Of a stretch of DNA of 64,000 nucleotides, positions 36,945 through 49,118 are shown piece after piece. Source of the DNA: an uncultured Flavobacteriaceae bacterium (GTDB taxonomy: Bacteria > Bacteroidota > Bacteroidia > Flavobacteriales > Flavobacteriaceae); contig CANLRK010000001.1 in assembly GCA_947493535.1 (NCBI GenBank), forward strand, positions 248,001-312,000, read 5' to 3'. The notes beneath the pieces are model-generated. The model saw nothing but the letters and a program-made list of their open reading frames with translations. It was not told the origin of the DNA and did no database searches. Position 1 is the stretch's first letter. Each line of letters starts with the position of its first letter. Made by a program: the position numbers and the translations under genes.

Positions 36945-37998
36945 CAATAATACCTAATCGTTTTGCACGGCTCTTCCAGTTTTCTCTAGCTAGCTGTTGC
37001 ATGTCAGAATCAGTATCGCTTTCATCCATGATTTCTAGTCCTAATAAGGTTTCAATAACATCTTCCATAGTAACCATACCACTCACCGAACCAAATTCGT
37101 CAACCACTAAAGCAACATGCTCTTTTTCTTGAATTAATTGTTCAAAAAGGCTTGGTATAGGCATATTTCTATCTACCACCAACAACCTTCTTTTTAAATC
37201 TACAAGATGCTTTTTGTCTTTATCTTCTGCTAAATTTTTATATACTTCTTCCTTTAAAACAAAACCTGAGATATGATCTGGGTTGTCTTTAAAAATTGGT
37301 ATTCGTGAAAATCTTAAGTCTTTATTAGCTTCAAAAAAATCTATTAATGTTGTGTTTTCTTCTGCGGTTTTCATCACACTTCGAGGCGTCATGACATCTT
37401 TAGCAAAGATTGATTTAAAGTTCAGTAAGTTTCTAATTACTTTGGTTTCAGCTTCTTCAAAAACCCCTTCTTCTTCTGCAATATCAGTCATCGCTGAGAA
37501 ATGCTCTCTACTTAAAACAGTACTTCCATGAGCTCCTTTTCCAAACAAACTTGTTATTAATTGCAACAACCATATTACTCCTGTATAGGTAAAGAAAACT
37601 ATCATCCCTCGTAATACAATAGTTGAAATATGGGCTAATTTTTTCCAATATGTTGCTCCTATTGTTTTAGGTATAATTTCAGAAGCAACTAATATTAAAA
37701 TGGTCATAATTGCTGATACTACAAATACTCCATTACCGCCATTTCCAAAAACATGTTCAGCTTCTGAACCTACTAAAATTGCTCCAACTGTATGTGCAAC
37801 CGTATTTAAAGTAAGTATGGCTATTAATGGTTTGTCAACATCATTTTTAAGATGTTCAAGATGTGTTGCATATGTTTTTCCTTCTTTCTTTTTAACACTA
37901 ATAAAGGTTGGGGTTACACTTAACAGTACAGCCTCTAGAATAGAGCATATAAAGGAAAAAATTATAGATAAAAGAGCGTATAGAATCAGTAAAGTCAT
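36934..37998 (-). CDS. CNNM/DUF21-CBS membrane protein (CorB/HlyC type)
   Basis: 354 residues. N-terminal DUF21 domain with about four membrane spans (1-150), a connecting helix, then a CBS-domain pair (about 190-330, with DVMTPRSVMKT and SGMVTMEDVIETLLGLEI). The family is linked to Mg2+ or other divalent-cation handling; older annotation as hemolysin is misleading. The full CorC_HlyC C-terminal domain is absent, as the protein ends soon after the CBS pair. It is the first gene of a five-gene minus-strand group. Confidence 0.88.
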   Translation of the reverse strand: MTLLILYALLSIIFSFICSILEAVLLSVTPTFISVKKKEGKTYATHLEHLKNDVDKPLIAILTLNTVAHTVGAILVGSEAEHVFGNGGNGVFVVSAIMTILILVASEIIPKTIGATYWKKLAHISTIVLRGMIVFFTYTGVIWLLQLITSLFGKGAHGSTVLSREHFSAMTDIAEEEGVFEEAETKVIRNLLNFKSIFAKDVMTPRSVMKTAEENTTLIDFFEANKDLRFSRIPIFKDNPDHISGFVLKEEVYKNLAEDKDKKHLVDLKRRLLVVDRNMPIPSLFEQLIQEKEHVALVVDEFGSVSGMVTMEDVIETLLGLEIMDESDTDSDMQQLARENWKSRAKRLGIIDEE

Positions 37999-38043
37999 TT
38001 AAAAAATAAAGTTTTTTGATGGTTTAATGCGTTATTCTTTTCT

Positions 38044-39922
<1,879 letters not shown>

Positions 39923-39939
39923 TTAAGAAACTTGTGTAT

Positions 39940-40965
39940 TTATTGGTTGTATTCTTTTACAGCATCAACAAATGCTTTGGCATTATCTAACGGTATGTTA
40001 GGTAAAATACCATGTCCTAAGTTTACAATGTATTTATCTTTACCAAACTCATTAATCATTTGAGTAACCATTTTTTTAATTTCTGCTGGTGGTGATAGTA
40101 AACGAGACGGATCAAAATTACCTTGTAAAGTAATATTACCCCCTGTTAAATAACGCGCATTTTTTGCAGTAATTGTCCAATCTACTCCTAATGCAGATGC
40201 GTTTGACTTTGCCATGTCTTGTAAGGCAAACCAACATCCTTTTCCAAAGGCAATTACAGGAGCATCATCTTTTAGCGCCTCTATAATTTGATTAATATAC
40301 TGCCATGAAAATTCTTGATAATCAACAGGTGACAACATACCTCCCCACGAATCGAATATTTGTACAGCGTTAACACCTGCTGCTACTTTTGCTTTTAAAT
40401 AAGCAATGGTTGTATCGGTAATTTTTTGCAATAACTGGTGTGCTGCTACTGGGTTAGTAAAACAAAACTCTTTCGCTTTATCGAAATTTTTACTTCCTTG
40501 CCCTTGTACACAATAACACAAAATTGTCCATGGTGAGCCAGCAAACCCGATTAACGGAATTTCATTGTTCAGTTTTTCCTTGGTAGCTTTAATTCCTTCC
40601 ATAACATAACCTAAGCTATCCTGTATATCAGGAATAATAACATTATCTACATCTTGTTGGTTACGTACTGGATTTGGCAAGTATGGTCCAAAATTAGGTT
40701 TCATTTCCACATCTATATTCATAGCTTGTGGTATAACTAAAATATCTGAAAACAATATTGCAGCATCCATACCGTACCTACGTATTGGTTGTACCGTTAT
40801 TTCAGAAGACAATTCAGGCTGACGACATCTGGTAAAAAAATCATACTTTTCTCGTATAGCCATAAACTCTGGCAAATATCTACCTGCTTGACGCATCATC
40901 CATACTGGAGGTCTGTCTACAGTCTCTCCTTTTAAAGCTCGTAAAAATAAATCGTTTTTTATCAT
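39940..40965 (-). CDS. hemE: Uroporphyrinogen decarboxylase
   Basis: 341 residues. Signatures [16 protein letters not shown] at about 20-35 (substrate-binding arginines) and FAGSPWTI plus [11 protein letters not shown] are typical HemE. It decarboxylates uroporphyrinogen III to coproporphyrinogen III. It is the first gene of hemE-hemF-hemB, with a well-formed promoter at 41003-41032. Confidence 0.97.
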   Translation of the reverse strand: MIKNDLFLRALKGETVDRPPVWMMRQAGRYLPEFMAIREKYDFFTRCRQPELSSEITVQPIRRYGMDAAILFSDILVIPQAMNIDVEMKPNFGPYLPNPVRNQQDVDNVIIPDIQDSLGYVMEGIKATKEKLNNEIPLIGFAGSPWTILCYCVQGQGSKNFDKAKEFCFTNPVAAHQLLQKITDTTIAYLKAKVAAGVNAVQIFDSWGGMLSPVDYQEFSWQYINQIIEALKDDAPVIAFGKGCWFALQDMAKSNASALGVDWTITAKNARYLTGGNITLQGNFDPSRLLSPPAEIKKMVTQMINEFGKDKYIVNLGHGILPNIPLDNAKAFVDAVKEYNQ

Positions 40966-41002
40966 AATGTTAGTCTTCTGTTTATCAAGAAAATTATGGC
41001 TA

Positions 41003-41032
41003 CAAAGATACTTTAATTGCGAGTGTTAACAA
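41003..41032 (-). promoter_or_regulatory. Promoter of hemEFB
   Basis: On the minus strand, TTG (41030-41032), 19-bp spacer, then -7 box TATCTTTG (41003-41010). It matches the Bacteroidota consensus. Predicted leader is about 33 nt. Confidence 0.75.
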
Positions 41033-41088
41033 TACCAATTGCTTTGAAATTTTCCTTGAACATCATTATCCTAAAGCGTATAAAAATG

Positions 41089-41096
41089 TATATTTG
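41089..41096 (+). promoter_or_regulatory. -7 box of the CvpA gene
   Basis: TATATTTG fits TAnnTTTG, 20 bp before ATG 41117 and divergent from hemE. No -33 box is seen at the right distance. Confidence 0.5.
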
Positions 41097-41116
41097 TTTA
41101 GATAAGAAAAAGAGAT

Positions 41117-41632
41117 ATGAGTACCATTGATATTGTTTTAGGCGCCTTTTTAGTTTTTGGCTTAGTACGTGGGTTTATGAAAGGTTTGTTTGTTGAAATA
41201 GCATCGTTAATTGCTATAATTGCTGGGGTTTATGGAGCCATGCACTTTTCACATTTTGTTGGCGAAAAACTTGGAAACAATGTTGATTGGGATGAAAAAT
41301 ATGTTAATGTAGCTGCTTTTGCAATTACATTCTTCGTTATTATTCTTCTAGTTGCTTTAGCAGGTAAAGCCTTTACCAAACTGGCCGATTTTGCCTCTTT
41401 AGGAATATTAAATAAAATTTTAGGCGCTATTTTTGGTACACTAAAAATTGGGTTTATTTTAAGTGTACTGCTTATTATCTTTTCACACACTAACAACACT
41501 ATTGAGTTTATAACTCCTGAAAAACTAGAACAATCTGTTTTATACAAACCTGTTAAAGGGTTTGCCTCTATGGTTTTCCCTAATATCATCAAACAAGAAG
41601 AGGAGCTTAGGGAAGAGTTGATAGGTTCATAA
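41117..41632 (+). CDS. CvpA family membrane protein
   Basis: 171 residues with four membrane spans; the N-terminus IDIVLGAFLVFGLVRGFMKGL is the CvpA signature. In E. coli CvpA is needed for colicin V production and envelope stress tolerance; the role here is unknown. It is a single gene, divergent from hemE and abutting the convergent head-GIN gene (one base between stops). Confidence 0.9.
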   Translation: MSTIDIVLGAFLVFGLVRGFMKGLFVEIASLIAIIAGVYGAMHFSHFVGEKLGNNVDWDEKYVNVAAFAITFFVIILLVALAGKAFTKLADFASLGILNKILGAIFGTLKIGFILSVLLIIFSHTNNTIEFITPEKLEQSVLYKPVKGFASMVFPNIIKQEEELREELIGS

Positions 41633-41633
41633 C

Positions 41634-42311
41634 TTAATTAACCACGGTAATGGTTCCTCCTAGCACTTCTTTCGTATCTGCTAACTTTGGATTTCCGTAA
41701 ATTCTGATATTTCCCCCTGCCTTCACAGTTGCTTTAGCAATATCAGTAGCATTTATTTTAGCTATTCCCCCCGCACTTACACTAACTTTTGTTTGCTGTG
41801 TTACGCATTCTTTTGCTTTATATATTCCTCCTGAATTTACAGTTACATCTTGATTATTCGCGCTTCCTTTTAGTTTAACAATTCCTCCTGTTACTGCTTT
41901 AATATTTAACCTTTCTGCATTAACCTCAAGCTCAACTGTTCCGCCCTCTTGAGTTTTTATTTCTAAATCCAACACCTCTACTACCTCTTCCGAAAACACG
42001 TACGATCCTTCATTAGCATCTATTAAATCAATATTTTTATAGTACAAACTAATGTATGTATCAAAACCATTAAATGTTCTTGGTGTTGTTAAACGGATTT
42101 TTAACATTCCTTTTTTATTAACAAACATTACATCTTTAGCGTGTTTACCTGTAATAATTGCTTTATTCTCGTCAGACTTTATTAATTTAACCGACAGGCC
42201 ATCAAAAGTTTTTATTTGTGAAAAATCATTCATATGTTTTTCTACCGTTTCTTGAGAAAACCCAGTCATAGAAAATACACTCACTAATAGTATTGTTAAA
42301 ATATTTTTCAT
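41634..42311 (-). CDS. Secreted head-GIN (DUF2807) domain protein
   Basis: 225 residues. Signal peptide MKNILTILLVSVFSMTGFSQ, then a right-handed beta-helix-like DUF2807 domain with repeating GGxxKx-type turns (TGGIVKLKGSAN, SGGIYKAKE, AGGIAKINATD, AGGNIRIYGNP). It is presumably periplasmic or at the cell surface. The family function is not established. A -7 box lies 48 bp upstream. Confidence 0.85.
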   Translation of the reverse strand: MKNILTILLVSVFSMTGFSQETVEKHMNDFSQIKTFDGLSVKLIKSDENKAIITGKHAKDVMFVNKKGMLKIRLTTPRTFNGFDTYISLYYKNIDLIDANEGSYVFSEEVVEVLDLEIKTQEGGTVELEVNAERLNIKAVTGGIVKLKGSANNQDVTVNSGGIYKAKECVTQQTKVSVSAGGIAKINATDIAKATVKAGGNIRIYGNPKLADTKEVLGGTITVVN

Positions 42312-42358
42312 ACCTCTTCTTTAATTATTTAACGGCAAACTATATGCTTTTATTATTG

Positions 42359-42366
42359 CAAATTTA
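42359..42366 (-). promoter_or_regulatory. -7 box of the head-GIN gene
   Basis: Minus-strand TAAATTTG fits TAnnTTTG, 48 bp before ATG 42311. No -33 box recognised. Confidence 0.4.
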
Positions 42367-42467
42367 AAACTCATAAAACATATACATATAACTTTCACAT
42401 AATTTTGTATATTTATTTTCTCCTCAACAAACAATACCTACTCCAAATACCATATTATTACTAGTAT

Positions 42468-44645
42468 ATGAATATTTATTTTGTTAGTTTATTATTACTT
42501 TTTGGGGCTTTTCAAAGTGCCTACACCCAAAAATTTACTAACAAAAAACATTATTTAGTAGACTCCTTAAGCATTGAAAAAATCAACACCACAGAAAGAA
42601 AGCTCTTGGATAGTTGTATTACTATTTTTCACTCAGTAAAAAGTGACACTAGTAAAGTAAGCATCATCAACCATTTAGTAGAAAGTAGTTACGACAATAA
42701 ATTATGGCCTAAATACAATACTTGGATTTTTAATTTTTGCGAACAACAATTAAGTAAACCAACTACAACACCAGGACTCCTTTTATATTATAACAAGGCT
42801 AAAGCCGGGGCTATTAATAATTTTGGATACTTAAATCAAATTCATGGTGAAAACGCAAAAGCTATTGACCAGTATACAAAAAGCATGAGCATTTATAAAA
42901 AAATGAATGATACTATTGGTGTAGCCAATGCTTTAAATAATATTGGAAGTGTTCATTATTATACTGGCAACTCCATTGAAAGCCTTCGCTTATATCATGA
43001 AAGTCTTCACCTAAGAAAACTAATTAATGATAATTATGGAATTGCCAACTCTTTAAATAATATTGGAAACATTTATCGTACAAAAGCAAACTATAAAGAA
43101 GCTATTGAGTGTTTTTTAGAAAGCTTAAAATACCGATTGTTGATTAACGACAACAGTTACACCTCAACATTATACCACAACATTGGTTTGTGTTATATGG
43201 ATATGAATAATACTGAAAAATCCTTAGAATACCTTAATAAAGCATTAACTGAAGATACAAAAGCTGGCAATATAAGTGGTAAGGCAAGCTCATTAAAAAA
43301 TATAGGACACTGCCATCAAAAAACTAAAAACTACAAAAATGCATTACAATTATTTAATGAAAGTTTAGTTCTTTTTAAAGAAATTGATAGTAAAAAAGAA
43401 GTAGGAGCTACTCTAAACTCAATAGCAGAAACCAAACTTGCATTAAACCATAATACCTCAGAAATTTTAGCTTTATACAAACAATCTCTTACTATTTTTG
43501 AGGCCGCAGAATATGCTGAAGGCTTGGGAAACACATATAGTGGTTTAGCCAACACCTATTTAAAAACACAAGATTATGTAACCACAGAGAAATACGCAAA
43601 AAAACACCTTGCTATAGCAAAACAAATTGATTCTAAAACAGCAATAAAAAATGCGTATACACTTCTCTCAGAAATATTTGAAAAACAAAAAAACTACAAA
43701 AACGCTTTACAATATTCCAAACTAATTAGTGTTTATAATGACAGTATAAATAATGAATTAGCTAAAAATACTATTGATATAAAGCAAATAAAATTTCAAT
43801 ACGAACAAGATTTATTACTTTCTAAAAATAACCTTAAGCATAAAATAGCTTTAGTTCAAACAAAAAACACTTCTCAGAAAAGAATAATCATCATAACCCT
43901 GATAAGCTTAGCCTTTATTCTTTCACTACTAATTATCCTCTATTACAAATTAAAAGTAAACAAAAAGCAAAAAAATGAAATTGAACTTAAAAACAAAAAG
44001 CTGCTTAAAATGTATGCCGAATTAGAAAGAACCTATGAAGACAAAACATTTTTACTAAAAGAAATACACCACAGGGTTAAAAACAACTTACAAGTAATTA
44101 CTAGTATTTTAAGAATGCAAGATAAATTTATGGATGATGAGAATGTTAGTGAAGTATTAAAAAACAGTAGAAACCGTATAAACTCAATGGCATTAATACA
44201 TGAAAAACTATACAAAGTAGATAGTTTATCATTAATTAATTACAATAACTACATTAACGAACTAGTTACTTTTTTAATACAAACTTATAATAAAGAAGAA
44301 GATAATATTGATTTTACCTTCCATTCTGAACCTTTAAAGTTTACCTCAGAAACTGCTATTCCGATAGGATTATTATTAAACGAAATTATTTCGAACACAT
44401 TAAAACACGCCTTTACAGAACAAGGTGTGAAGAAAATTTATTTATCTATTTCAAAAAAAGATAACAATCAATATGAAATGCTTATTGGAGATAATGGCAT
44501 TGGGTCTGATAATCAAATTAAAAACACCAACAACTCTTTAGGAGTAAAGTTAATACATACAATGGTTAGGCAACTCAAAGGAACCATTGAACAGGTATCC
44601 AAAAAACCTGGCACACACTATAAAATAACTTTCGAAGCAAATTAA
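42468..44645 (+). CDS. TPR-containing sensor histidine kinase
   Basis: 725 residues. Signal peptide, then a periplasmic array of about seven TPR units (roughly 100-430, e.g. GVANALNNIGSVHYYTGN), one membrane span (about 470-490), a coiled coil, a HisKA_2-type dimerisation domain with the phosphorylatable His in EIHHRVKNNLQVI (His534/535), and an ATPase domain (N box LLLNEIISNTLKHAF, G1 GDNGIGSD). No response-regulator gene is adjacent, so it is an orphan kinase. It is convergent with batE, with no base between the stops. Confidence 0.92.
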   Translation: MNIYFVSLLLLFGAFQSAYTQKFTNKKHYLVDSLSIEKINTTERKLLDSCITIFHSVKSDTSKVSIINHLVESSYDNKLWPKYNTWIFNFCEQQLSKPTTTPGLLLYYNKAKAGAINNFGYLNQIHGENAKAIDQYTKSMSIYKKMNDTIGVANALNNIGSVHYYTGNSIESLRLYHESLHLRKLINDNYGIANSLNNIGNIYRTKANYKEAIECFLESLKYRLLINDNSYTSTLYHNIGLCYMDMNNTEKSLEYLNKALTEDTKAGNISGKASSLKNIGHCHQKTKNYKNALQLFNESLVLFKEIDSKKEVGATLNSIAETKLALNHNTSEILALYKQSLTIFEAAEYAEGLGNTYSGLANTYLKTQDYVTTEKYAKKHLAIAKQIDSKTAIKNAYTLLSEIFEKQKNYKNALQYSKLISVYNDSINNELAKNTIDIKQIKFQYEQDLLLSKNNLKHKIALVQTKNTSQKRIIIITLISLAFILSLLIILYYKLKVNKKQKNEIELKNKKLLKMYAELERTYEDKTFLLKEIHHRVKNNLQVITSILRMQDKFMDDENVSEVLKNSRNRINSMALIHEKLYKVDSLSLINYNNYINELVTFLIQTYNKEEDNIDFTFHSEPLKFTSETAIPIGLLLNEIISNTLKHAFTEQGVKKIYLSISKKDNNQYEMLIGDNGIGSDNQIKNTNNSLGVKLIHTMVRQLKGTIEQVSKKPGTHYKITFEAN

Positions 44646-45392
44646 CTACAATTTTTTAATATCATCATTAACAATCCAACCTTCGGAACCATTAGTTAAA
44701 CGTATTTTTGTCCATCCTTTAAAACTTTCCAGTACTTTTACTTTAGTTCCTTCGTGCAATAAAAAAGCTTCATCACTATTAAATTTTGGTTCTGTTTTTA
44801 CTCTTGACTCTTTTGCAAAAACTATAGCGAAAATGTTAGCTTTAACATTTGCCTCCTGCTTATAAGCAAAGGTAACTGCTGTAATAGAAAAAAATAGTGC
44901 TATAAATGATATTACAAAAAACATACGTTTTTGCTTAGCGTATTTTACAATTACATAACGTACAAATGCTGCCACAAAAATTAGCATGCATACTATTGCT
45001 ACAATTGCCCATGTGTCAAATGATAGCATATTTATAAAAGACGAAAATAACTTGGAAAAACCTGTTGAAGGAATTACGTCAATTTTATCAATTCGCATAT
45101 TATTGGCAAAACCTAAATTAGTTTTTATGTCCTTATTGGAAGGATCTAACTGTAAAGCTTTTTCATAATAATAAACACTTTCAGCTATTTGGTTTAGCTT
45201 GTAGTGCGCATTAGCTTTATTAAAATACAACGATGCAGAATGTTGTTTTGTACTTAATATTTGATTGTATGCCTGAATTGCTTCTGTGTACTTTTCACTA
45301 TTATACAACGTATTTGCTTTATCAAAAAGTTGCTCATTTTGCGCAAAACTAAAACTTGATAACAATAAAAGTATATATACTATATTTCTCAT
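44646..45392 (-). CDS. batE: BatE, TPR and SH3-domain protein
   Basis: 248 residues. Signal peptide (ending SFSFAQ), TPR units (about 20-100, ASLYFNKANAHYKLNQ), two membrane spans (about 130-185), and a C-terminal bacterial SH3 domain (about 190-248, FLLHEGTKVKVLESFKGWTKIRL). It is the last gene of the bat operon. Bat proteins are linked to aerotolerance in Bacteroides and to virulence in other genera; the biochemical role is open. Confidence 0.87.
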   Translation of the reverse strand: MRNIVYILLLLSSFSFAQNEQLFDKANTLYNSEKYTEAIQAYNQILSTKQHSASLYFNKANAHYKLNQIAESVYYYEKALQLDPSNKDIKTNLGFANNMRIDKIDVIPSTGFSKLFSSFINMLSFDTWAIVAIVCMLIFVAAFVRYVIVKYAKQKRMFFVISFIALFFSITAVTFAYKQEANVKANIFAIVFAKESRVKTEPKFNSDEAFLLHEGTKVKVLESFKGWTKIRLTNGSEGWIVNDDIKKL

Positions 45393-45416
45393 GACTTTTT
45401 CCTTGTTTTAAGCTAA

Positions 45417-47198
45417 TTATAATGCTTTATCAATAGCAGAAATTACCTGTTTAGCTTTTTCATAATCTTGCTGCATTGCATCACTACTCATTGGTGTAAA
45501 TCGAGCTAAGTTACATGCTTCCAATAAATCAATAAACTGAGCTGTAGTTGTACTATCAATAGAATTTTCATTAAAAACAGTAGCTATTTTATCTTTGCTA
45601 AATTCAACAGTCTCTATCTTTAATTTTGCCTTTAAATAATTATGTAACGATTTGTGTAAAGACTCATAAAACTGCTCTTTTGAATTTAGGTTTTGTTTGG
45701 CTTCTGACAAATATTTTTTAGCCAATCTATCAGCTTTTTTAATCTTATTTCCCTCTACATCATTAGCTATTAATGCTTTTCTTTTTACTACAAGTAATGC
45801 AATAGGAATAATTAATAATGGCAACAATAACAAACACCAGAATAAGTTAGATTTAAAAAACTGATTAGTTTGCATTGGTATTAAATTAGCTTTAGTGTGA
45901 AATGAGCTAAACTGATTATTACCTGAAAGTACCTGTTGCTTTTCAACTACTGGATTATCATTATTCATAACAACATCAGAGTTTGTTGGCCCCGTTAACA
46001 CCTCAATAATATGCTTTAATGAATTTACTGTATGGTATTGTGCTGTTTTAGGATTAAAATAACTAAATTCTAATTGAGAAATAGGGTAATTGCCTTTGTA
46101 CTGAGGCACTATAGTATACGTATCACTTATCATACCAGACATACCGGATAAATTAGTTCGGATATTTTCTTTATGTTCTGGTTCGTAAACCTCCAAAGAA
46201 CTAGGGACTATTAATTTTGGTAACTCAAATAACTTTAAATTCCCACTACCGTTAACTTTTACTATCGCTTGTAATGACTCTCCGGCTTTTAAAGCATCCT
46301 TTGTAGTTGTAACATTAAAATCAAACTCTCCTACAGCCCCTGTAAAACTTGCTGGTTTTCCAGCTTCAGGCAACGACTTTACATTAATAACTCGGCTGCT
46401 AGCTGCTATTTTTTGACGTACTGACTGATATAAACGCCCTCCAAAAAAATCTCTTTTATTGGTTGGCACGTCAACCACTACATCAATGGTTAAAGGCTCA
46501 ATAGTTAATTTTCCTGTTTTTTGTGGATACAAAACAGACTTTCGCAATACTACAGTTCTATATTGTTTGCCTTGATAAGTACCTACATCAAACTTAAATT
46601 GTTTCGCATCTATGTTTTGACTCCAAAAATCTGCAAACTTTGGATTGTCAACAAAATCGAAGTTACTCACATTTACATTCGGACTTACATATAACTTATA
46701 TTTAACAGCTACTGCTTCATTTAAATAAGGACTTGTTTTAGAAACTTCTGCCACCAAATGAATACTTTCACTAGCTACATAACTAGGGTCGTTACTGTCT
46801 TTTGGTTTATCTACTGCAGCAGTAACTTCAATTTGTACAGGTATTGTTTTATAGGTTTCTCCTTCAATTTCAATACTTGCTTGCTTTATTGTAAACTTTC
46901 CTCTTTTTGATGGAGATAAAATATAACTATAGGTTTTTGAAAATGATCGCTTTCCATTTACCCATGAATGACTTACAGATTGACTTGGACCACCGACTAC
47001 TGTAAAACCTGTAAAAGCTGGCGGCCTAAAATTGTCTCCTTCTTTATTCATTTGAAAGTCTACACGCAAACGCTCATTAACCCCCAACTTTTGCTTACTT
47101 ACTTGCGCTGTAAACTCTACTTGAGCACTGACTAGCTGTGTTACTGCTAGTAATAAAAATAAGATGTATATTTTTAACTTCATTTTATTCATTTCCAT
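45417..47198 (-). CDS. batD: BatD, membrane protein with oxygen-tolerance domain
   Basis: 593 residues. Signal peptide, a long periplasmic region of Ig-like beta domains (about 30-430, opening VEFTAQVSKQKLGVNERLRVDFQ) that defines BatD, one membrane span (about 445-465) and a cytoplasmic helical tail. There are three possible ATGs (47198, 47192, 47183); the last gives the shortest signal peptide, MKLKIYILFLLLAV. It lies 2 bp after batC. BatD is thought to be a scaffold for the BatA/BatB VWA proteins. Confidence 0.9.
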   Translation of the reverse strand: MEMNKMKLKIYILFLLLAVTQLVSAQVEFTAQVSKQKLGVNERLRVDFQMNKEGDNFRPPAFTGFTVVGGPSQSVSHSWVNGKRSFSKTYSYILSPSKRGKFTIKQASIEIEGETYKTIPVQIEVTAAVDKPKDSNDPSYVASESIHLVAEVSKTSPYLNEAVAVKYKLYVSPNVNVSNFDFVDNPKFADFWSQNIDAKQFKFDVGTYQGKQYRTVVLRKSVLYPQKTGKLTIEPLTIDVVVDVPTNKRDFFGGRLYQSVRQKIAASSRVINVKSLPEAGKPASFTGAVGEFDFNVTTTKDALKAGESLQAIVKVNGSGNLKLFELPKLIVPSSLEVYEPEHKENIRTNLSGMSGMISDTYTIVPQYKGNYPISQLEFSYFNPKTAQYHTVNSLKHIIEVLTGPTNSDVVMNNDNPVVEKQQVLSGNNQFSSFHTKANLIPMQTNQFFKSNLFWCLLLLPLLIIPIALLVVKRKALIANDVEGNKIKKADRLAKKYLSEAKQNLNSKEQFYESLHKSLHNYLKAKLKIETVEFSKDKIATVFNENSIDSTTTAQFIDLLEACNLARFTPMSSDAMQQDYEKAKQVISAIDKAL

Positions 47199-47200
47199 GG

Positions 47201-48082
47201 TTACCAGTCCTTCTCATTTTTAACAGGAACACCTTTTGCTTTTTTAGCATTAATTTTTTCCTGCAATTTTTTTTCCTCATTATTCATAGCATCTAACAAA
47301 CTCTGCACTTGTTGAGGAGATAATTGACCTGGCTGTGGTTGTTTAGGTTGTTCTTCTTTTTTCTGATCTGCGTCATTTTGCTTTTGCTCATTTTGCTTCT
47401 CTTTATTTTCATCTTGATCTCCCTTATCATCCTGTTTTTTATCTTTTTCCTCATCCCCCTTCTTGTCAGAATCCTTTTTATCATCCTGTTTTCCTTCATC
47501 ATCTTTTTTATCAGAATCTTGATCATTTTTATTCTTATCCTCTTTATTCTCGTCCTTGTCTTTATCTTTATTTTCCTTATTCTGATCTTTATTTTGTTTA
47601 TCCTTGTTTTTTTCGTCTTCTTTATCTTGCTCTTCTTTCATTTTCTTTGCCAAAGCCAAATTATAGCGCGACTCATCGTCTGTAGGGTTATTTCGCAACG
47701 CGTTTTTATAAGCTTCAATAGCTTTATCATAGTTTTTTTGTTGCATATAACCATTACCTATATTATGAAACGCTTTATGCTTATCCGCTTTGGTTTCTGC
47801 TACTTTTTGTGCTTGATGATATCTTGCTAAAGCTTCTTTAGTTTTATTATTTTTAAAATAAGCATTTCCTAAATTAAATTTAGAAACTGAATTAGTTGGG
47901 TTTTCTGAAATTGCATTTCTATATTCCGCTTCAGCGTTAACAAAGTTATTTTGCTCTAACTGATTATTACCATTATAAATATACTTTTGATCTTTTGGAA
48001 TTTCTTTATCTTGAGCAAAAGAGGCAAAACTTATCCAAAGTAAACTATATATTACAACTATTCTTGTCTTCATTCTATTCAT
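47201..48082 (-). CDS. batC: BatC, TPR protein with charged low-complexity tail
   Basis: 293 residues. Signal peptide MKTRIVVIYSLLWISFASFAQ, three TPR units (about 30-145), then about 100 residues made almost only of Lys, Asp, Glu, Asn and Gln, and a short C-terminal segment (LSPQQVQSLLDAMNNEEKKL) that is conserved in BatC. ATG 48082 overlaps the batB stop by 8 bp; ATG 48073 is an alternative. The tail is probably disordered; its length varies between species. Confidence 0.88.
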   Translation of the reverse strand: MNRMKTRIVVIYSLLWISFASFAQDKEIPKDQKYIYNGNNQLEQNNFVNAEAEYRNAISENPTNSVSKFNLGNAYFKNNKTKEALARYHQAQKVAETKADKHKAFHNIGNGYMQQKNYDKAIEAYKNALRNNPTDDESRYNLALAKKMKEEQDKEDEKNKDKQNKDQNKENKDKDKDENKEDKNKNDQDSDKKDDEGKQDDKKDSDKKGDEEKDKKQDDKGDQDENKEKQNEQKQNDADQKKEEQPKQPQPGQLSPQQVQSLLDAMNNEEKKLQEKINAKKAKGVPVKNEKDW

Positions 48083-49106
48083 TAAATAAGTTTAACTTTT
48101 TAATCCACTTGGTTTTCTTTTCTGAAACCAATATATCAATACATAAAAACAATAATGCTAACCCTAAAAACCATTGAAACTGATGGTTAAACTCTGTATA
48201 TTGCTTTGTTTCAAACTCTTTTTTATCCATTTCTAACAAGCGTTCTTTAACTTCATCTACCACTTGTTGTGTATTGGTTCCGTTTACATAAAACCCATTT
48301 GCATTAGTAGCAATTTCATTCAAAACGGTTTCATTTAGCTTGGTTACTACTGTTTCTCCGTCTTTATCTTTTTTATAACTTTCTACTATTCCGTTTCGTT
48401 TAATTGGTATTGGTCCTCCAGAGGTTTTACCTACACCAATAGTAAAAATTTTAATTCCTTTTGTTGCTGCTAAACTAGCTGCCGCAACCGCATTATCACT
48501 ATGATCTTCTCCGTCGGAAATTATTACTAATATTCTATTTGTTTGTTCTTCATCGTTATAATATGTTGTAGCCATTTCAATAGCATCAGCAATAGCTGTT
48601 CCTTGTGAAGATAACATATCGGTATTCATGTTTTGTAAAAACATTTTTGCTGCTGCATAATCTGTTGTTATAGGAAGCTGAGGATATGCTTGCCCAGCAT
48701 AAGCTATTATTCCCACACGATCACTAGCTAAATTGTTAACTATTTGTGTTACTAATTGTTTTGATTTTTCAATTCTGTTTGGCGCTATATCTTCCGCTAA
48801 CATACTTTTAGACACATCTACTGCAAAAACAATATCTACTCCTTCTCGCTTTACAGTTTCTAGTTTTGTGCCGAACTTAGGGTTTACTAAAGCTATTGTA
48901 ATAGAGGCAAGTGTTAACAGCCAAAACACTAATTTAAGTACAGGTTTAAATTTAGATTTTTCTGGTGTTAAACGATATAACAATTTATTACTAGCAAACT
49001 CATGTTGTTTCTTTTTTTTCCATACAGACAACCATAAAAAAACAACCAATACTATTGGTAGTAATAGGAACAAATAGAAATATATTTTTTCTTCTAATTC
49101 AAACAT
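48075..49106 (-). CDS. batB: BatB, membrane-anchored VWA-domain protein
   Basis: 343 residues. Two N-terminal membrane spans, a von Willebrand factor A domain (about 90-290) with the MIDAS motif DVSKSMLAED and the Asp in VIISDGEDHSD, and a C-terminal span. MIDAS domains bind a metal and mediate protein contacts. It lies 12 bp after batA and overlaps batC. Confidence 0.93.
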   Translation of the reverse strand: MFELEEKIYFYLFLLLPIVLVVFLWLSVWKKKKQHEFASNKLLYRLTPEKSKFKPVLKLVFWLLTLASITIALVNPKFGTKLETVKREGVDIVFAVDVSKSMLAEDIAPNRIEKSKQLVTQIVNNLASDRVGIIAYAGQAYPQLPITTDYAAAKMFLQNMNTDMLSSQGTAIADAIEMATTYYNDEEQTNRILVIISDGEDHSDNAVAAASLAATKGIKIFTIGVGKTSGGPIPIKRNGIVESYKKDKDGETVVTKLNETVLNEIATNANGFYVNGTNTQQVVDEVKERLLEMDKKEFETKQYTEFNHQFQWFLGLALLFLCIDILVSEKKTKWIKKLNLFNE

Positions 49107-49118
49107 GCTTTTATTTAA

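Noticed and set aside
47324-47830. A long hydrophobic open frame on the plus strand, antisense to batC
   Set aside because: It is the reverse reading of the Lys/Asp/Glu-rich batC tail, which gives Ile/Leu/Phe codons. It has no homologous motif and is an artefact of composition.
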